Source: Christensenella sp. UBA4379
Lineage (GTDB): Bacteria > Bacillota > Clostridia > Christensenellales > Aristaeellaceae
DNA: 10,730 nucleotides
Assembly (NCBI GenBank): GCA_002391225.1
Contig: DGRV01000100.1
Coordinates: 1 to 10,730 of the forward strand
Direction of reading: 5' to 3'
Shown: positions 1 through 6,661 of the stretch, piece after piece
Layout of the letters: the number at the start of each line of letters is the position of its first letter
Numbering within the stretch: position 1 is the stretch's first letter
Translations under genes and position numbers: made by a program
The notes under the pieces: model-generated
Database searches by the model: none
The model's input: the letters and a program-made list of their open reading frames with translations, nothing else
What the model was told of the DNA's origin: nothing

Positions 1-1450
1 CGAAGAACTCCTTGATGGCGGCGGAGACCGGGCGGATGTTGATCAGGTCGCCGGGCTTGACGTCATTGGCGTCCTGAATGGCCATGCGCTCGCGGACCAC
101 GCGCTCCAGACGGCTCATGCCGATGCGGATCTGGTTCTGCAGCAGCTCGCCCACGCTGCGCAGGCGGCGGTTGCCCAGATGGTCGATGTCGTCGGTGACG
201 CCGATGCCGTAGGGCAGGCCCAGGAGGTAGCTGACGGAGGCGACCATGTCGTCGATGATGATGTGCTTGGGCACCAGATCGCCGGCGCGCTCCTTGACCA
301 CCTGCTTGAGTTCTTCAGGCGGGGTATTTTCAAGAATGTCCTGCAGGACCGGCAGATGGACCATCTCGTGGATGCCGGCGTCCTTGGGATCAAAGGGCAG
401 CCAGCCGTCCGCGCGGACAAAGTTGTTGCCCACGACGACGCGGGGCTCGTCCCCCGCGATGACGGTGATGCGGTTGATGCCGGCGTTCTGGATGGCAGCC
501 GCCTGCTCGGCGGTCAGCATGGTCCCCTTTTCAAACAGCACTTCGCCAGAGCGCGGGTCCACCGCGTCCTCGGCCAGCTCATGCTCGATGATGCGGGCAG
601 CCAGGGACAGCTTTTTGTTGAACTTATAGCGGCCCACGCGCATCAGGTCATAGCGCTTGGGGTCAAAGAACAGGCTGCGCAGGAGGCTCCTGGCGCTGTC
701 TTCGCTGGGCAGGTCGCCGGGCTTCTGCTTGCGGTAGATTTCAAGCAGGGCTTCCCGCTGGTCCTTGGTGGGGTCGGCCTCATTGAGGGTCGCCATCAGG
801 CGCTCGTCCTCGCCCAGCAGGGAGGTAATCTCCGCGTTGGAGGAATAGCCCAGGGCACGCAGGAAGACGGTGATGGGCAGCTTCCTGGCCCGGTCGATGC
901 GGACCCAAAGGGCGTCGTTGGAATCGGTTTCATATTCCAGCCACGCGCCGCGGTTCGGGATCACCTGGGCGCTGTACAGGCGCTTGCCGCCCTTGTCGAT
1001 CTGGACGTCGAAATAAGCGCCCGGGGAGCGGACCAGCTGGCTGACGATGACGCGTTCCGCGCCGTTGATGACGAAGGTGCCGTGTTCGGTCATCAGCGGG
1101 AAATCGCCCATGAAAACTTCGGATTCCTTGATTTCACCGGTCTCCTGGTTCTTCAGGCGCACGGATACCTTGAGCGGGGCGGCGAAGGTCAGGTCCCTCT
1201 CGCGGCACCTTTCCACACTGTTCTTCGGTTTGTCCGTTTCCAGCTTGTAATCGACGAATTCCAGCACCAGATTATTGCTGTAATCGGTGATGGGTGATAC
1301 GTCCGACAATACCTCCATCAGATCATCGGTCAGAAAACGGCGGTAGCTGTTCTTCTGGACCTCGATCAGGTTCGGCATTTCCAGGACTTCGTCGATGCGC
1401 GAGAAGCTCATGCGTTTGCGAAGCTTTCCCATTGATACCTCGTGCACCAT
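1..1450 (-). CDS. rpoB: RNA polymerase beta subunit, N-terminal part (partial)
   Basis: This encodes the first 483 residues of the beta subunit of DNA-dependent RNA polymerase; the gene continues beyond base 1. I translated the frame by hand and found no stop. The family is clear from residues 117-144, which include FPLMTEHGTFVINGAERVIV, and from the later stretch DDIDHLGNRRLRSVGELL. The last codons read NIRPVSAAIKEFF, so the window ends just before rifampicin-resistance cluster I, and resistance cannot be judged here. The ATG at 1450 is chosen because AAAGGAGTGA lies 8 nt upstream; a second ATG at 1432 lacks such a site. A good promoter lies at 1588-1616. The upstream neighbour is a sugar ABC operon, not rplL, which is unusual. 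Identification is essentially certain. Confidence 0.98.
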   Translation of the reverse strand, partial: MVHEVSMGKLRKRMSFSRIDEVLEMPNLIEVQKNSYRRFLTDDLMEVLSDVSPITDYSNNLVLEFVDYKLETDKPKNSVERCRERDLTFAAPLKVSVRLKNQETGEIKESEVFMGDFPLMTEHGTFVINGAERVIVSQLVRSPGAYFDVQIDKGGKRLYSAQVIPNRGAWLEYETDSNDALWVRIDRARKLPITVFLRALGYSSNAEITSLLGEDERLMATLNEADPTKDQREALLEIYRKQKPGDLPSEDSARSLLRSLFFDPKRYDLMRVGRYKFNKKLSLAARIIEHELAEDAVDPRSGEVLFEKGTMLTAEQAAAIQNAGINRITVIAGDEPRVVVGNNFVRADGWLPFDPKDAGIHEMVHLPVLQDILENTPPEELKQVVKERAGDLVPKHIIIDDMVASVSYLLGLPYGIGVTDDIDHLGNRRLRSVGELLQNQIRIGMSRLERVVRERMAIQDANDVKPGDLINIRPVSAAIKEFF

Positions 1451-1587
1451 TTTCAGAATCACTCCTTTAATGCTATCAACTCGATATAGCTGTCAGATGA
1501 GGCGTTTTTGACGGTGAAAACAGGGCGTCTCCACGAAATGCCAAAAGGGCATTCGTCTGCATCATACCGATATTGATGCAATCATAG

Positions 1588-1616
1588 AGTATATCATACT
1601 TATATGAACAAGTCAA
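1588..1616 (-). promoter_or_regulatory. Sigma-A promoter of rpoB
   Basis: On the minus strand the -35 box TTGACT (1616-1611) is followed by a 17-nt spacer and the -10 box TATACT (1593-1588). TGA just before the -10 box makes an extended -10. The DNA upstream (about 1630-1700) is AT-rich, as expected for an UP element. Transcription should start near 1581, giving a leader of about 130 nt before rpoB. The leader contains a 6-bp hairpin (AATGCC/GGCATT, 1537-1542 with 1548-1553) and a possible GCTAT/ATAGC hairpin just before the ribosome binding site (1472-1490). Whether these regulate anything is unknown. Confidence 0.85.
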
Positions 1617-1725
1617 CACGCGTTTTGGGGTTTCGAGGGCAAAAAATCGGCCATTTTAATTGTAAAATTTTTGTAAATTTTTATATTCCGTCTGTTTTTT
1701 CTCCCGCTCCCGCTCTTCAAAATGT

Positions 1726-1762
1726 ATAAAAAACTGCCGCAGCTTTTATTGTCTGCGGCAGT
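1726..1762 (-). terminator. Rho-independent terminator of the sugar ABC operon
   Basis: A perfect 10-bp stem (ACTGCCGCAG at 1762-1753 on the minus strand pairing with CTGCGGCAGT at 1742-1733) has a 10-nt loop and runs into a T tract at 1733-1728. It lies about 30 nt after the MalG-type stop codon and ahead of the rpoB promoter, so it insulates rpoB from the transporter operon. The 1451-1792 gap holds only this terminator, AT-rich DNA, and the rpoB promoter and leader. Confidence 0.93.
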
Positions 1763-1792
1763 CCCATAAGGGATTTTGATTGTGTTTTTTGA

Positions 1793-2683
1793 TCAGCCTT
1801 TGACCGCGCCGGCCACCATGCCTTTGATGATCTGGTTGCTGAAGCAGAAGTACAGCACCACGATCGGGCTCATGGTAATCAGCATGGCCGTCATCTGCAG
1901 CGGGTAGTCCGAGCCGAACTGGCCCTTGAACTGGGTCAACGCCAGCGGCACCGTCTGCAGGTGGACGTTCTGAATCAGCACCAGGGCGAAAGAGAACTCG
2001 TTCCAGCAGCTGAAAATCTGGATGATGGCGACCGTCACCAGGATCGGCCGGCAGAGAGGCATGATGATCGACCAGAGGGAGCGGCTGAAGGAAGAGCCGT
2101 CGATGGCCGCCGCCTCCTCCAGGGACACGGGAATGGACTTGACGTAGCCCTCCACCAGGAAGATGCCCATCGGCAAACCGAAGCTGATATAGGGCATCAG
2201 CAGGGTGTACCACTGGTTGCTGATCCCCAGGTTTTTGAACACCACGTAGATCGGGACCAGCAGGGAGTGGATCGGGATCAGCATGCCCATCAGGAACATG
2301 GCGTACAGGGGGCGGTTCAGCTTAAAGCGCACCCTGGCCAGGATGTAGCCAATAATGAAGGAAAACAGTACGATCAGCACGATGCTGATGACGGTGGTCC
2401 GGGCGGAGTTCCACATGGACTCGCCCAGGTGATAGTCGGGGTTGCCCAGAATGTCGGTATAGTTCTGCAGGGTAGCCGTCTTCCAGGGGATGGAAATGAC
2501 GTCCGCGTTAAACTGGCGCTTGAGCTTTAAAGAGGAATAGCCCATCCAGAACAGCGGGAAGATGCAGGACAGGGAAAACACCCACAGCACGATGTTGATC
2601 AGCACCTTGCCCACGTAGTAGCTCGCCTTTTTGTGGGAGTGGCCTGCGGGCTGGAAATTGGAGGCGTTCTTCTGTTTGCTCAT
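1793..2683 (-). CDS. Carbohydrate ABC transporter permease, MalG/AraQ type
   Basis: This is one of the two membrane subunits of a CUT1-type sugar or oligosaccharide importer in the cytoplasmic membrane. The 296-residue protein has a short polar N-terminus and about six hydrophobic segments (the first around residues 24-48). The EAA loop that docks the ATPase is at residues 189-213 (EEAAAIDG, then a distal MP). The C-terminus ends in GMVAGAVKG, close to the ending typical of MalG-like permeases. The ATG at 2683 follows a GGGGGA ribosome binding site that lies over the end of the upstream permease gene. Only 3 nt separate the two genes, so translation is probably coupled. The substrate cannot be read from the sequence. 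No ATPase gene is present, so a shared MsmX/MsmK-type ATPase elsewhere is likely. Confidence 0.95.
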   Translation of the reverse strand: MSKQKNASNFQPAGHSHKKASYYVGKVLINIVLWVFSLSCIFPLFWMGYSSLKLKRQFNADVISIPWKTATLQNYTDILGNPDYHLGESMWNSARTTVISIVLIVLFSFIIGYILARVRFKLNRPLYAMFLMGMLIPIHSLLVPIYVVFKNLGISNQWYTLLMPYISFGLPMGIFLVEGYVKSIPVSLEEAAAIDGSSFSRSLWSIIMPLCRPILVTVAIIQIFSCWNEFSFALVLIQNVHLQTVPLALTQFKGQFGSDYPLQMTAMLITMSPIVVLYFCFSNQIIKGMVAGAVKG

Positions 2684-2686
2684 ACA

Positions 2687-3586
2687 TCATTCCCCCAATC
2701 CGCGGGTCAGAAGCCCGATCAGTTTGCGGCTGCCGCCGATGACGGCCAGGGACAGCACGAAGATGCCGACGGAAATCGCCGAGCCGTACCCCATGTTGCT
2801 CTGGCTGAAGGAAACGGTGTAGCCGTACAAGGCCATCACATAAGAAGAATAGCCGGGACCGCCCGCGGTCATCGTCCAGATGCTGTCAAAGGCCTTCATG
2901 TTGCCGGCGATACACAATGTCAGACACACCAGCAGGGTCGGCATGATCATCGGCATGGTGATGTGGACCGCCGTCTGGAAGCCGTTCGCCCCGTCGATCT
3001 CAGCGGACTCGAAAATCTGCTGGTCGATGCCGGCGATCGCGGAGAACAGAATCACCATGTAATAACCGATGAACTGCCAGATCAGCGGGATGGACACGTA
3101 GAGCATGACGTGAGCGGAATCGCCCAGCCAGGCCTGCTTGGCCCCGCCCAGGACGTTGACCACAAACCAGTTGAGCAGGCCGTACTTGGAGTGGAAGATG
3201 ATGGACCAGATCAGGCCGATGCAGACGGCGGAAATGGTGCTGGGGAAAAAGCCGAAGGTGCGGTGCACCGCCTTGCCGATGGTCAGCTTGGAGTTGGCGA
3301 ACATCACCAGCACGAACGCAAGGCCGATCTGCCCGATGATGCAGGCCACCACCAGATAGATGTTGTTGCCGAAGGATTTCCAGAAAATGCTGTCCGAAAT
3401 CAGCGTCTTGTAGTTGTCAATCCCTGTATAAAAGGCCGTATAGATGGTCTGCCCGCTTTTCCATTCAAAGAAGCTGAAATAAAAAGCCGTCACCAATGGC
3501 ACGAACACGGTAAAGACAAACATGGCGACCGGTATGAACAGGTACAGGATGATGGTCGATTTTTTGGGTTTCAGCGCGTCGAGCAT
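2687..3586 (-). CDS. Carbohydrate ABC transporter permease, MalF/AraP type
   Basis: This is the partner membrane subunit of the same CUT1 importer (299 residues). A first hydrophobic segment lies at about residues 11-39, followed by roughly five more. The EAA loop is at 193-216 (ESAEIDGANG, ending MPMIMP). The stretch TMTAGGPG at about 238-245 matches the conserved GGP segment of MalF/UgpA/AraP-type permeases. The protein is short and lacks the large periplasmic insertion of enterobacterial MalF, as is usual in Gram-positives. The ATG at 3586 is preceded by GAAGGAGAG. The gene sits 139 nt downstream of the binding protein gene, across a strong hairpin (3659-3690), which probably lowers its expression relative to the binding protein. 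Confidence 0.95.
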   Translation of the reverse strand: MLDALKPKKSTIILYLFIPVAMFVFTVFVPLVTAFYFSFFEWKSGQTIYTAFYTGIDNYKTLISDSIFWKSFGNNIYLVVACIIGQIGLAFVLVMFANSKLTIGKAVHRTFGFFPSTISAVCIGLIWSIIFHSKYGLLNWFVVNVLGGAKQAWLGDSAHVMLYVSIPLIWQFIGYYMVILFSAIAGIDQQIFESAEIDGANGFQTAVHITMPMIMPTLLVCLTLCIAGNMKAFDSIWTMTAGGPGYSSYVMALYGYTVSFSQSNMGYGSAISVGIFVLSLAVIGGSRKLIGLLTRGLGE

Positions 3587-3644
3587 GCCTTATCTCTCCT
3601 TCACAGCGTCCGGAAGCAAAGAGCGCTCCTCTGCTCCCGCCGGC

Positions 3645-3690
3645 AAATCAAAGAAGAAGCCGTCCCGCCCGCATACGCAGACGGGACGGC
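3645..3690 (-). terminator. Intercistronic hairpin / attenuator between binding protein and permease genes
   Basis: On the minus strand, 3690-3677 pairs with 3672-3659 over 14 positions with no bulge: 12 Watson-Crick pairs and two G-U pairs, closed by the loop GTAT. It is followed by TTCTTCTTTGATTT, a broken T tract. Such a structure after a binding-protein gene fits partial termination and/or protection of the upstream mRNA from 3' decay, so that binding protein is made in excess over permeases. The role is inferred from position; the hairpin itself is directly visible. Confidence 0.75.
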
Positions 3691-3725
3691 CCCGTGGTTC
3701 AGCGTCGGATGACCGTTACCGGCGC

Positions 3726-5069
3726 TTAATAGTTGGCCACATAGGCAGCCTGGGCGTTCTCGGCCACCTGTTCGGGGGTCAGTTCGCCGTTGAGCATGGA
3801 CTGCACGTCGGTGTTGAACACATCCCAAACCGCGGAGGAGATGTAGGAGTCATAGATCTCGCAGGTGGTGGTGTCCACATAAGACCAGTTGTAGAAGGCC
3901 ACGGTGATGGGGTCGAACTTGGAGAAGTCGACGTCGCCGGCAGCGGTCAGGCCGCCCAGAGCGTAGTTCTCAGCCACGTAGCTGGAGAAGGCGGGGCCGG
4001 TCAGTTCCTGAGCCAGGTCGATGCAGGCAGCCAGCTTGTCCGCGTCGTTCGCCACGGCGGGGTTGAAGGCGATGGCATAGCCCAGACCGATGTTCTGGGA
4101 GTTGGGAGCCTCGGTGGCGTCCGCGGGCTGGGGCAGGACGGCAAAGCCGATGTTGTTGAACTTTTCTTCGTTGGTGTCCTTGAGGACCTGCCAGATGTAG
4201 GCTTCGTCCCAGTTGCCGCCGATCATGGCAGCAGCGTCGCCGGAGATGAAGTATTCACGGGCGTCTTCGTTGGTGACAACGTTGAAGTCCTGGTTGAAGA
4301 TCTTGGTCTCGGTGAAGAGGCGCTTGGTTTCCTTCAGAGCCTTGACGAACGCTTCGTCGGTGAAAGCGGCGCCGGACTTGGCGATCAGGCTGGAGAACCA
4401 TTCGGGACCGGTGTAGCGGTTGCCCAGGGTGGAGATAAAGTCGGAGTTCATCTGCCATTTGCCGCCGTTGCCGAAGGCGATGGTGTCGATGCCCTTGCCG
4501 GAGAAGTAATCAGCAGCCTTTTCCACGTCCGCCCAGGTGGTGGGGAAGGTGTCAAAGCCGGCTTCCTTCCACATGGCCTTGTCGTAGATCACCACGGTGC
4601 AGGTGCCGCCGGTCAGAACCGGGTAGCCGTACACTTTGCCTTCATAGGTGAAGGGGGTGAAATAAGCGGTGTTGTAATCGGCATAGTAGGGGGAAGCTTT
4701 GATGATGTCCGTCAGGTCCATCACCAGGCCGCCGTTGGCCCAGGAAATGGTGTTCATGCCCTGGAGGAGGAACACGTCCGGCAGGTCGCCCGCAGAGGCG
4801 CGGGTCGCGATGATCTGCTTATATTCGGCGTTGGCCAGAACGTCCTGGGTCAGGGTGATGTCCGGATGAGCGGCCTGCCAGTTGGCGATGGTCGTACGGA
4901 AGCCGTCAGAGCCGCCGTTGCCTTCGGATTCTTCAGAAGTGGAGAAGTGCATCAGGGTGATTTCGCCCTTGTAGGCCAGTTCCGTGGGAGCAACCGGCGT
5001 AGCCGCGAAAGCGGACACAGCCGTCAGCAGCAGGGACAGGGCCGCGAGCAGAGAAACAAGTTTCTTCAT
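3726..5069 (-). CDS. Extracellular sugar-binding protein of the CUT1 ABC transporter
   Basis: This is the solute-binding protein that captures the sugar outside the cell and delivers it to the two downstream permeases. The 447-residue precursor starts with a signal peptide (MKKLVSLLAALSLLLTAVSA, then FA) and has a likely signal peptidase I site after residue 22. The mature part fits family 1 carbohydrate-binding proteins: a first lobe beta strand (GEITLMHFSTSEE), LPDVFLLQG, a GKVYGYP segment, and the C-terminal helical LTPEQVAENAQAAY. There is no lipobox cysteine, although most Gram-positive binding proteins are lipoproteins. The frame stays open up to 5219, but the ATG at 5069 is chosen because AAGGAGG lies 8 nt upstream and the promoter at 5164-5192 falls inside the longer version. 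The ligand is unknown. Confidence 0.94.
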   Translation of the reverse strand: MKKLVSLLAALSLLLTAVSAFAATPVAPTELAYKGEITLMHFSTSEESEGNGGSDGFRTTIANWQAAHPDITLTQDVLANAEYKQIIATRASAGDLPDVFLLQGMNTISWANGGLVMDLTDIIKASPYYADYNTAYFTPFTYEGKVYGYPVLTGGTCTVVIYDKAMWKEAGFDTFPTTWADVEKAADYFSGKGIDTIAFGNGGKWQMNSDFISTLGNRYTGPEWFSSLIAKSGAAFTDEAFVKALKETKRLFTETKIFNQDFNVVTNEDAREYFISGDAAAMIGGNWDEAYIWQVLKDTNEEKFNNIGFAVLPQPADATEAPNSQNIGLGYAIAFNPAVANDADKLAACIDLAQELTGPAFSSYVAENYALGGLTAAGDVDFSKFDPITVAFYNWSYVDTTTCEIYDSYISSAVWDVFNTDVQSMLNGELTPEQVAENAQAAYVANY

Positions 5070-5163
5070 AGATACAGCCTCCTTTTTAATATGGCAGTCC
5101 ATTTGGAAAAGAGCAGAAACCAAACAGCTTCCGCATTTTTCTTTGTGAACCAAGTCTGTGCAT

Positions 5164-5192
5164 ATCTTACCGCAAACGATTGCGTTTGTCAA
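5164..5192 (-). promoter_or_regulatory. Sigma-A promoter of the sugar ABC operon
   Basis: On the minus strand a perfect -35 box TTGACA (5192-5187), a 17-nt spacer and the -10 box TAAGAT (5169-5164) form a near-consensus promoter. Transcription should start near 5157, leaving about 88 nt of leader before the binding protein ATG. The spacer contains a palindromic operator, so this strong promoter is probably kept off by a repressor. Confidence 0.9.
5171..5184. promoter_or_regulatory. LacI-family (MalR-like) operator in the promoter spacer
   Basis: CGCAAACGATTGCG is a 14-bp palindrome with a central CG and six of seven symmetric positions matching. It fills most of the spacer between the -35 and -10 boxes of the sugar ABC operon. 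LacI/GalR-family repressors bind such CG-centred palindromes. This one is close to the MalR operator described for pneumococcal maltose genes (core GCAAACGTTTGC, from memory) and differs from a CcpA cre site at the outer bases. Binding here would block RNA polymerase directly. No LacI-type regulator gene lies in the window. Confidence 0.75.
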
Positions 5193-5261
5193 GATGAAAT
5201 TTGAGCATACATAGGACAATTGTTGAGCAGGAGGACCTTTTGGAAAAATTCAGAAAAATTC

Positions 5262-5290
5262 TTGCAATTTCATCCGACAGATGATATGAT
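5262..5290 (+). promoter_or_regulatory. Sigma-A promoter of the ferredoxin gene
   Basis: TTGCAA (5262-5267), a 17-nt spacer and TATGAT (5285-5290), with TGA before the -10 box (extended -10), form a good promoter. Transcription should start near 5297, with a leader of about 44 nt. The leader contains a small 5-bp hairpin (GACGT/ACGTC, 5303-5307 with 5315-5319) before the strong AAAGGAGGT site at 5325-5333. Confidence 0.82.
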
Positions 5291-5340
5291 ACATGATACA
5301 GAGACGTAAATCAGACGTCATTTCAAAGGAGGTTACCATC

Positions 5341-5511
5341 ATGGCATACAAAATTACGGACGCCTGCATCGCCTGCGGCGCCTGCGCGGCCGAGTGCCCC
5401 GTAGAAGCGATTTCTGAAGGCGAAGGCAAGTACGAAATCGACGCCGAAAAGTGCATCGACTGCGGCACCTGCGCGGAAACCTGCCCCGTGGGCGCTCCCG
5501 AACAGGCCTAA
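5341..5511 (+). CDS. 2[4Fe-4S] clostridial-type ferredoxin
   Basis: This is a small soluble electron carrier in the cytoplasm, serving low-potential redox enzymes of anaerobes such as pyruvate:ferredoxin oxidoreductase and hydrogenases. The 56-residue protein has two complete cluster motifs: Cys 9, 12, 15, 19 and Cys 38, 41, 44, 48, each in the CxxCxxCxxxCP pattern. Following the usual arrangement in this fold, three cysteines of one motif plus the last of the other bind each cluster. Length and spacing match the classic clostridial ferredoxins. The ATG follows AAAGGAGGT by 7 nt, and the gene has its own promoter and a hairpin directly after it. Which enzyme it serves cannot be told from the neighbours. 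Confidence 0.97.
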   Translation: MAYKITDACIACGACAAECPVEAISEGEGKYEIDAEKCIDCGTCAETCPVGAPEQA

Positions 5512-5523
5512 TTTACCTGTCCA

Positions 5524-5555
5524 AAAAGCCGTCCGGCGTCTGCCGGACGGCTTTT
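5524..5555 (+). terminator. Rho-independent terminator after ferredoxin
   Basis: A 14-bp perfect stem, AAAAGCCGTCCGGC (5524-5537) with GCCGGACGGCTTTT (5542-5555), has a four-base loop GTCT. The 3' arm supplies a short T run on the plus strand, and A's mirror it for the minus strand. Only 23 nt separate it from the trmN6 start and I see no promoter in between. Either it leaks and works as an attenuator for the two genes downstream, or those genes use a promoter I cannot see inside the ferredoxin gene. Confidence 0.88.
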
Positions 5556-5566
5556 GTCATCTGTAC

Positions 5567-5572
5567 GGAGGT
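5567..5572 (+). promoter_or_regulatory. Ribosome binding site that fixes the TTG start of trmN6
   Basis: GGAGGT ends 6 nt before the TTG at 5579 and 12 nt before the in-frame GTG at 5585. The normal spacing favours the rare TTG start. Confidence 0.6.
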
Positions 5573-5578
5573 GTTTCC

Positions 5579-6331
5579 TTGGGCGTGAGCACTTTTTCCC
5601 TTTTGCCGGACGAAAGCCTGGAAAAGCTGAATGATCAGCTTTCGGTGATCCAGCCGCTGCGCGGCTACCGCTTTTCCATGGACGCGGTGCTTTTGAGCCA
5701 CTTTGTCCGGCTTAAAAAGCACGACCGAGCGGCCGACCTGGGCACGGGCTGCGGGGTCATTCCCCTGCTGCTCTATGCCCGGGAAAGCACCGTCACCATC
5801 GACGCCCTCGAGCTGGACGAAGCCTCGGCGGACCGGGCCCGCCGCTCCATGGCTGGAAACGGCCTGAGCGAAGTGATCCGCGTCCATCAGGGGGACCTAA
5901 AAAACCTGCCCGAAGCCCTCCCCCGGGGCAGCTTCGACCTGGTCGTCTGCAACCCGCCCTACGGGAGCACCAGCCCGACCGGGCCGGACCGCGTCCTGCC
6001 CACCACGCAGGCCGGCTGCACCCTGGAGGATGTCGTCCGGGCCGCGAAGGCCCTGCTCCGCTTTTCCGGCCGCTTCGCCCTCTGCTGGCCGGCCGCCCGC
6101 CTCCAGAAGGCGATGACGGTTCTTTCCCAATACAGCTTTTCGGTCAAGCGTCTGCGCCCCGTCTGCGCAAAGCAGGGCAAAGGCCCCTATCTTTGCCTGA
6201 TCGAGGCGGTGTTTGGCGGCCGTCCGGGGCTCGCCTTTGAGCCTTCCCTCCTGGTCATGGACGAAGAGGGCCGGTACACCGATGAAATCCTGACCATCTA
6301 TGGGGACAACGGAAAGGAGAATCCGATATGA
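5579..6331 (+). CDS. trmN6: tRNA1(Val) adenine-37 N6-methyltransferase family (TrmN6/YfiC/YabB)
   Basis: This is a SAM-dependent Rossmann-fold methyltransferase of about 250 residues, the usual size for the family. Family members in E. coli methylate the N6 of A37 in the valine tRNA. The N-terminal signature LRGYRFSMDAVLLSHF (residues 27-42) is typical of this group. The SAM-binding motif I is DLGTGCGVIPLLL (53-65), the acidic residue that would contact the ribose is in the ALELD region (76-80), and the catalytic NPPY is at 125-128. That motif marks N6-adenine or related amino-methyltransferases. The end, YTDEILTIYG, also fits. The start is TTG. It overlaps the next gene by ATGA, which implies coupling. 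Its transcript probably reads through the ferredoxin terminator. The exact tRNA target is inferred from the family. Confidence 0.88.
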   Translation: MGVSTFSLLPDESLEKLNDQLSVIQPLRGYRFSMDAVLLSHFVRLKKHDRAADLGTGCGVIPLLLYARESTVTIDALELDEASADRARRSMAGNGLSEVIRVHQGDLKNLPEALPRGSFDLVVCNPPYGSTSPTGPDRVLPTTQAGCTLEDVVRAAKALLRFSGRFALCWPAARLQKAMTVLSQYSFSVKRLRPVCAKQGKGPYLCLIEAVFGGRPGLAFEPSLLVMDEEGRYTDEILTIYGDNGKENPI

Positions 6332-6651
6332 GCAAGCGCTACACCGCCGTTCCGGGGCCGGACGGCAGCAAGTTCTACTACGACGAAAACGGGAAGCTGG
6401 CGGGCACCAGCGTGCCGGGCTTCTTCGGCTCCGAGGTGTTCTATGACGAAAACGGGAAAACCGCCGGCTACGGCACCCCGGGCCTGTTCGGGAGCACCGT
6501 CTATACCGACCGGGACGGGCGGCAGAAGGGTTCCTCTTACCCCGGCCTGTTCGACACCACCGTCTTTCAGGACGAAAACGGCCGGACAAAGGGCGTAGCC
6601 ACCCCAGGCTTCTGGGATACAGAGCAGATTGATTTTAACGGCGATGACTGA
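6328..6651 (+). CDS. Small protein of 21-residue tandem repeats, function unknown
   Basis: I do not recognise this 107-residue protein. After an eight-residue start it consists of four full 21-residue repeats (residues 9-29, 30-50, 51-71, 72-92) and a final partial copy (93-107). The consensus is PG-[FL]-F-[GD]-[ST]-x-V-[FY]-x-D-[ER]-[ND]-G-[KR]-x-x-G-x-x-x. Alternating aromatic and polar residues with a D-x-[ND]-G turn suggest one beta hairpin per repeat. The layout is loosely like cell-wall-binding or YD-type repeats, but there is no signal peptide, membrane segment or cysteine, so it is probably cytoplasmic. The ATG at 6328 overlaps the trmN6 stop (ATGA), with GGAAAGGAGA upstream, so the two are translated together. 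It ends before a bidirectional terminator. Confidence 0.85.
   Translation: MSKRYTAVPGPDGSKFYYDENGKLAGTSVPGFFGSEVFYDENGKTAGYGTPGLFGSTVYTDRDGRQKGSSYPGLFDTTVFQDENGRTKGVATPGFWDTEQIDFNGDD
6352..6648 (+). repeat. 63-bp in-frame tandem repeats (4.7 copies)
   Basis: This is the coding repeat array of the 21-residue repeat protein. The units begin at 6352, 6415, 6478, 6541 and 6604, each opening with a proline-glycine codon pair, and the last is partial. The core GACGAAAACGG recurs in units 1, 2 and 4; unit 3 is more diverged. The period is exact at the protein level, with no indels between units. Confidence 0.9.
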
Positions 6652-6661
6652 ATCTTCCCGC

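Noticed and set aside
179..1297. Long plus-strand reading frame (372 codons) opposite rpoB
   Set aside because: It is antisense to an unmistakable rpoB frame, has low-complexity composition (rich in V, D, G, H, Q) typical of GC-rich shadows, and matches no family I know.
5171..5184. CcpA cre site
   Set aside because: The core CG and flanking A/T positions fit, but the outer bases are C and G where cre sites need T and A; a MalR-like operator fits better.
3522..5204. 560-codon plus-strand frame opposite the binding protein gene
   Set aside because: It is a shadow of the binding protein CDS; it crosses the promoter and hairpin of the real operon and has the same glycine/valine/aspartate-rich composition.
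5070..5219. N-terminal extension of the binding protein to an upstream ATG at 5219
   Set aside because: The extension covers the promoter and operator, and the signal peptide with a strong ribosome binding site begins at 5069.
5230..5283. Tiny frame starting TTG at 5240 after GGAGG (14 codons)
   Set aside because: It overlaps the ferredoxin promoter and would precede its transcription start; there is no family support and it is probably chance.
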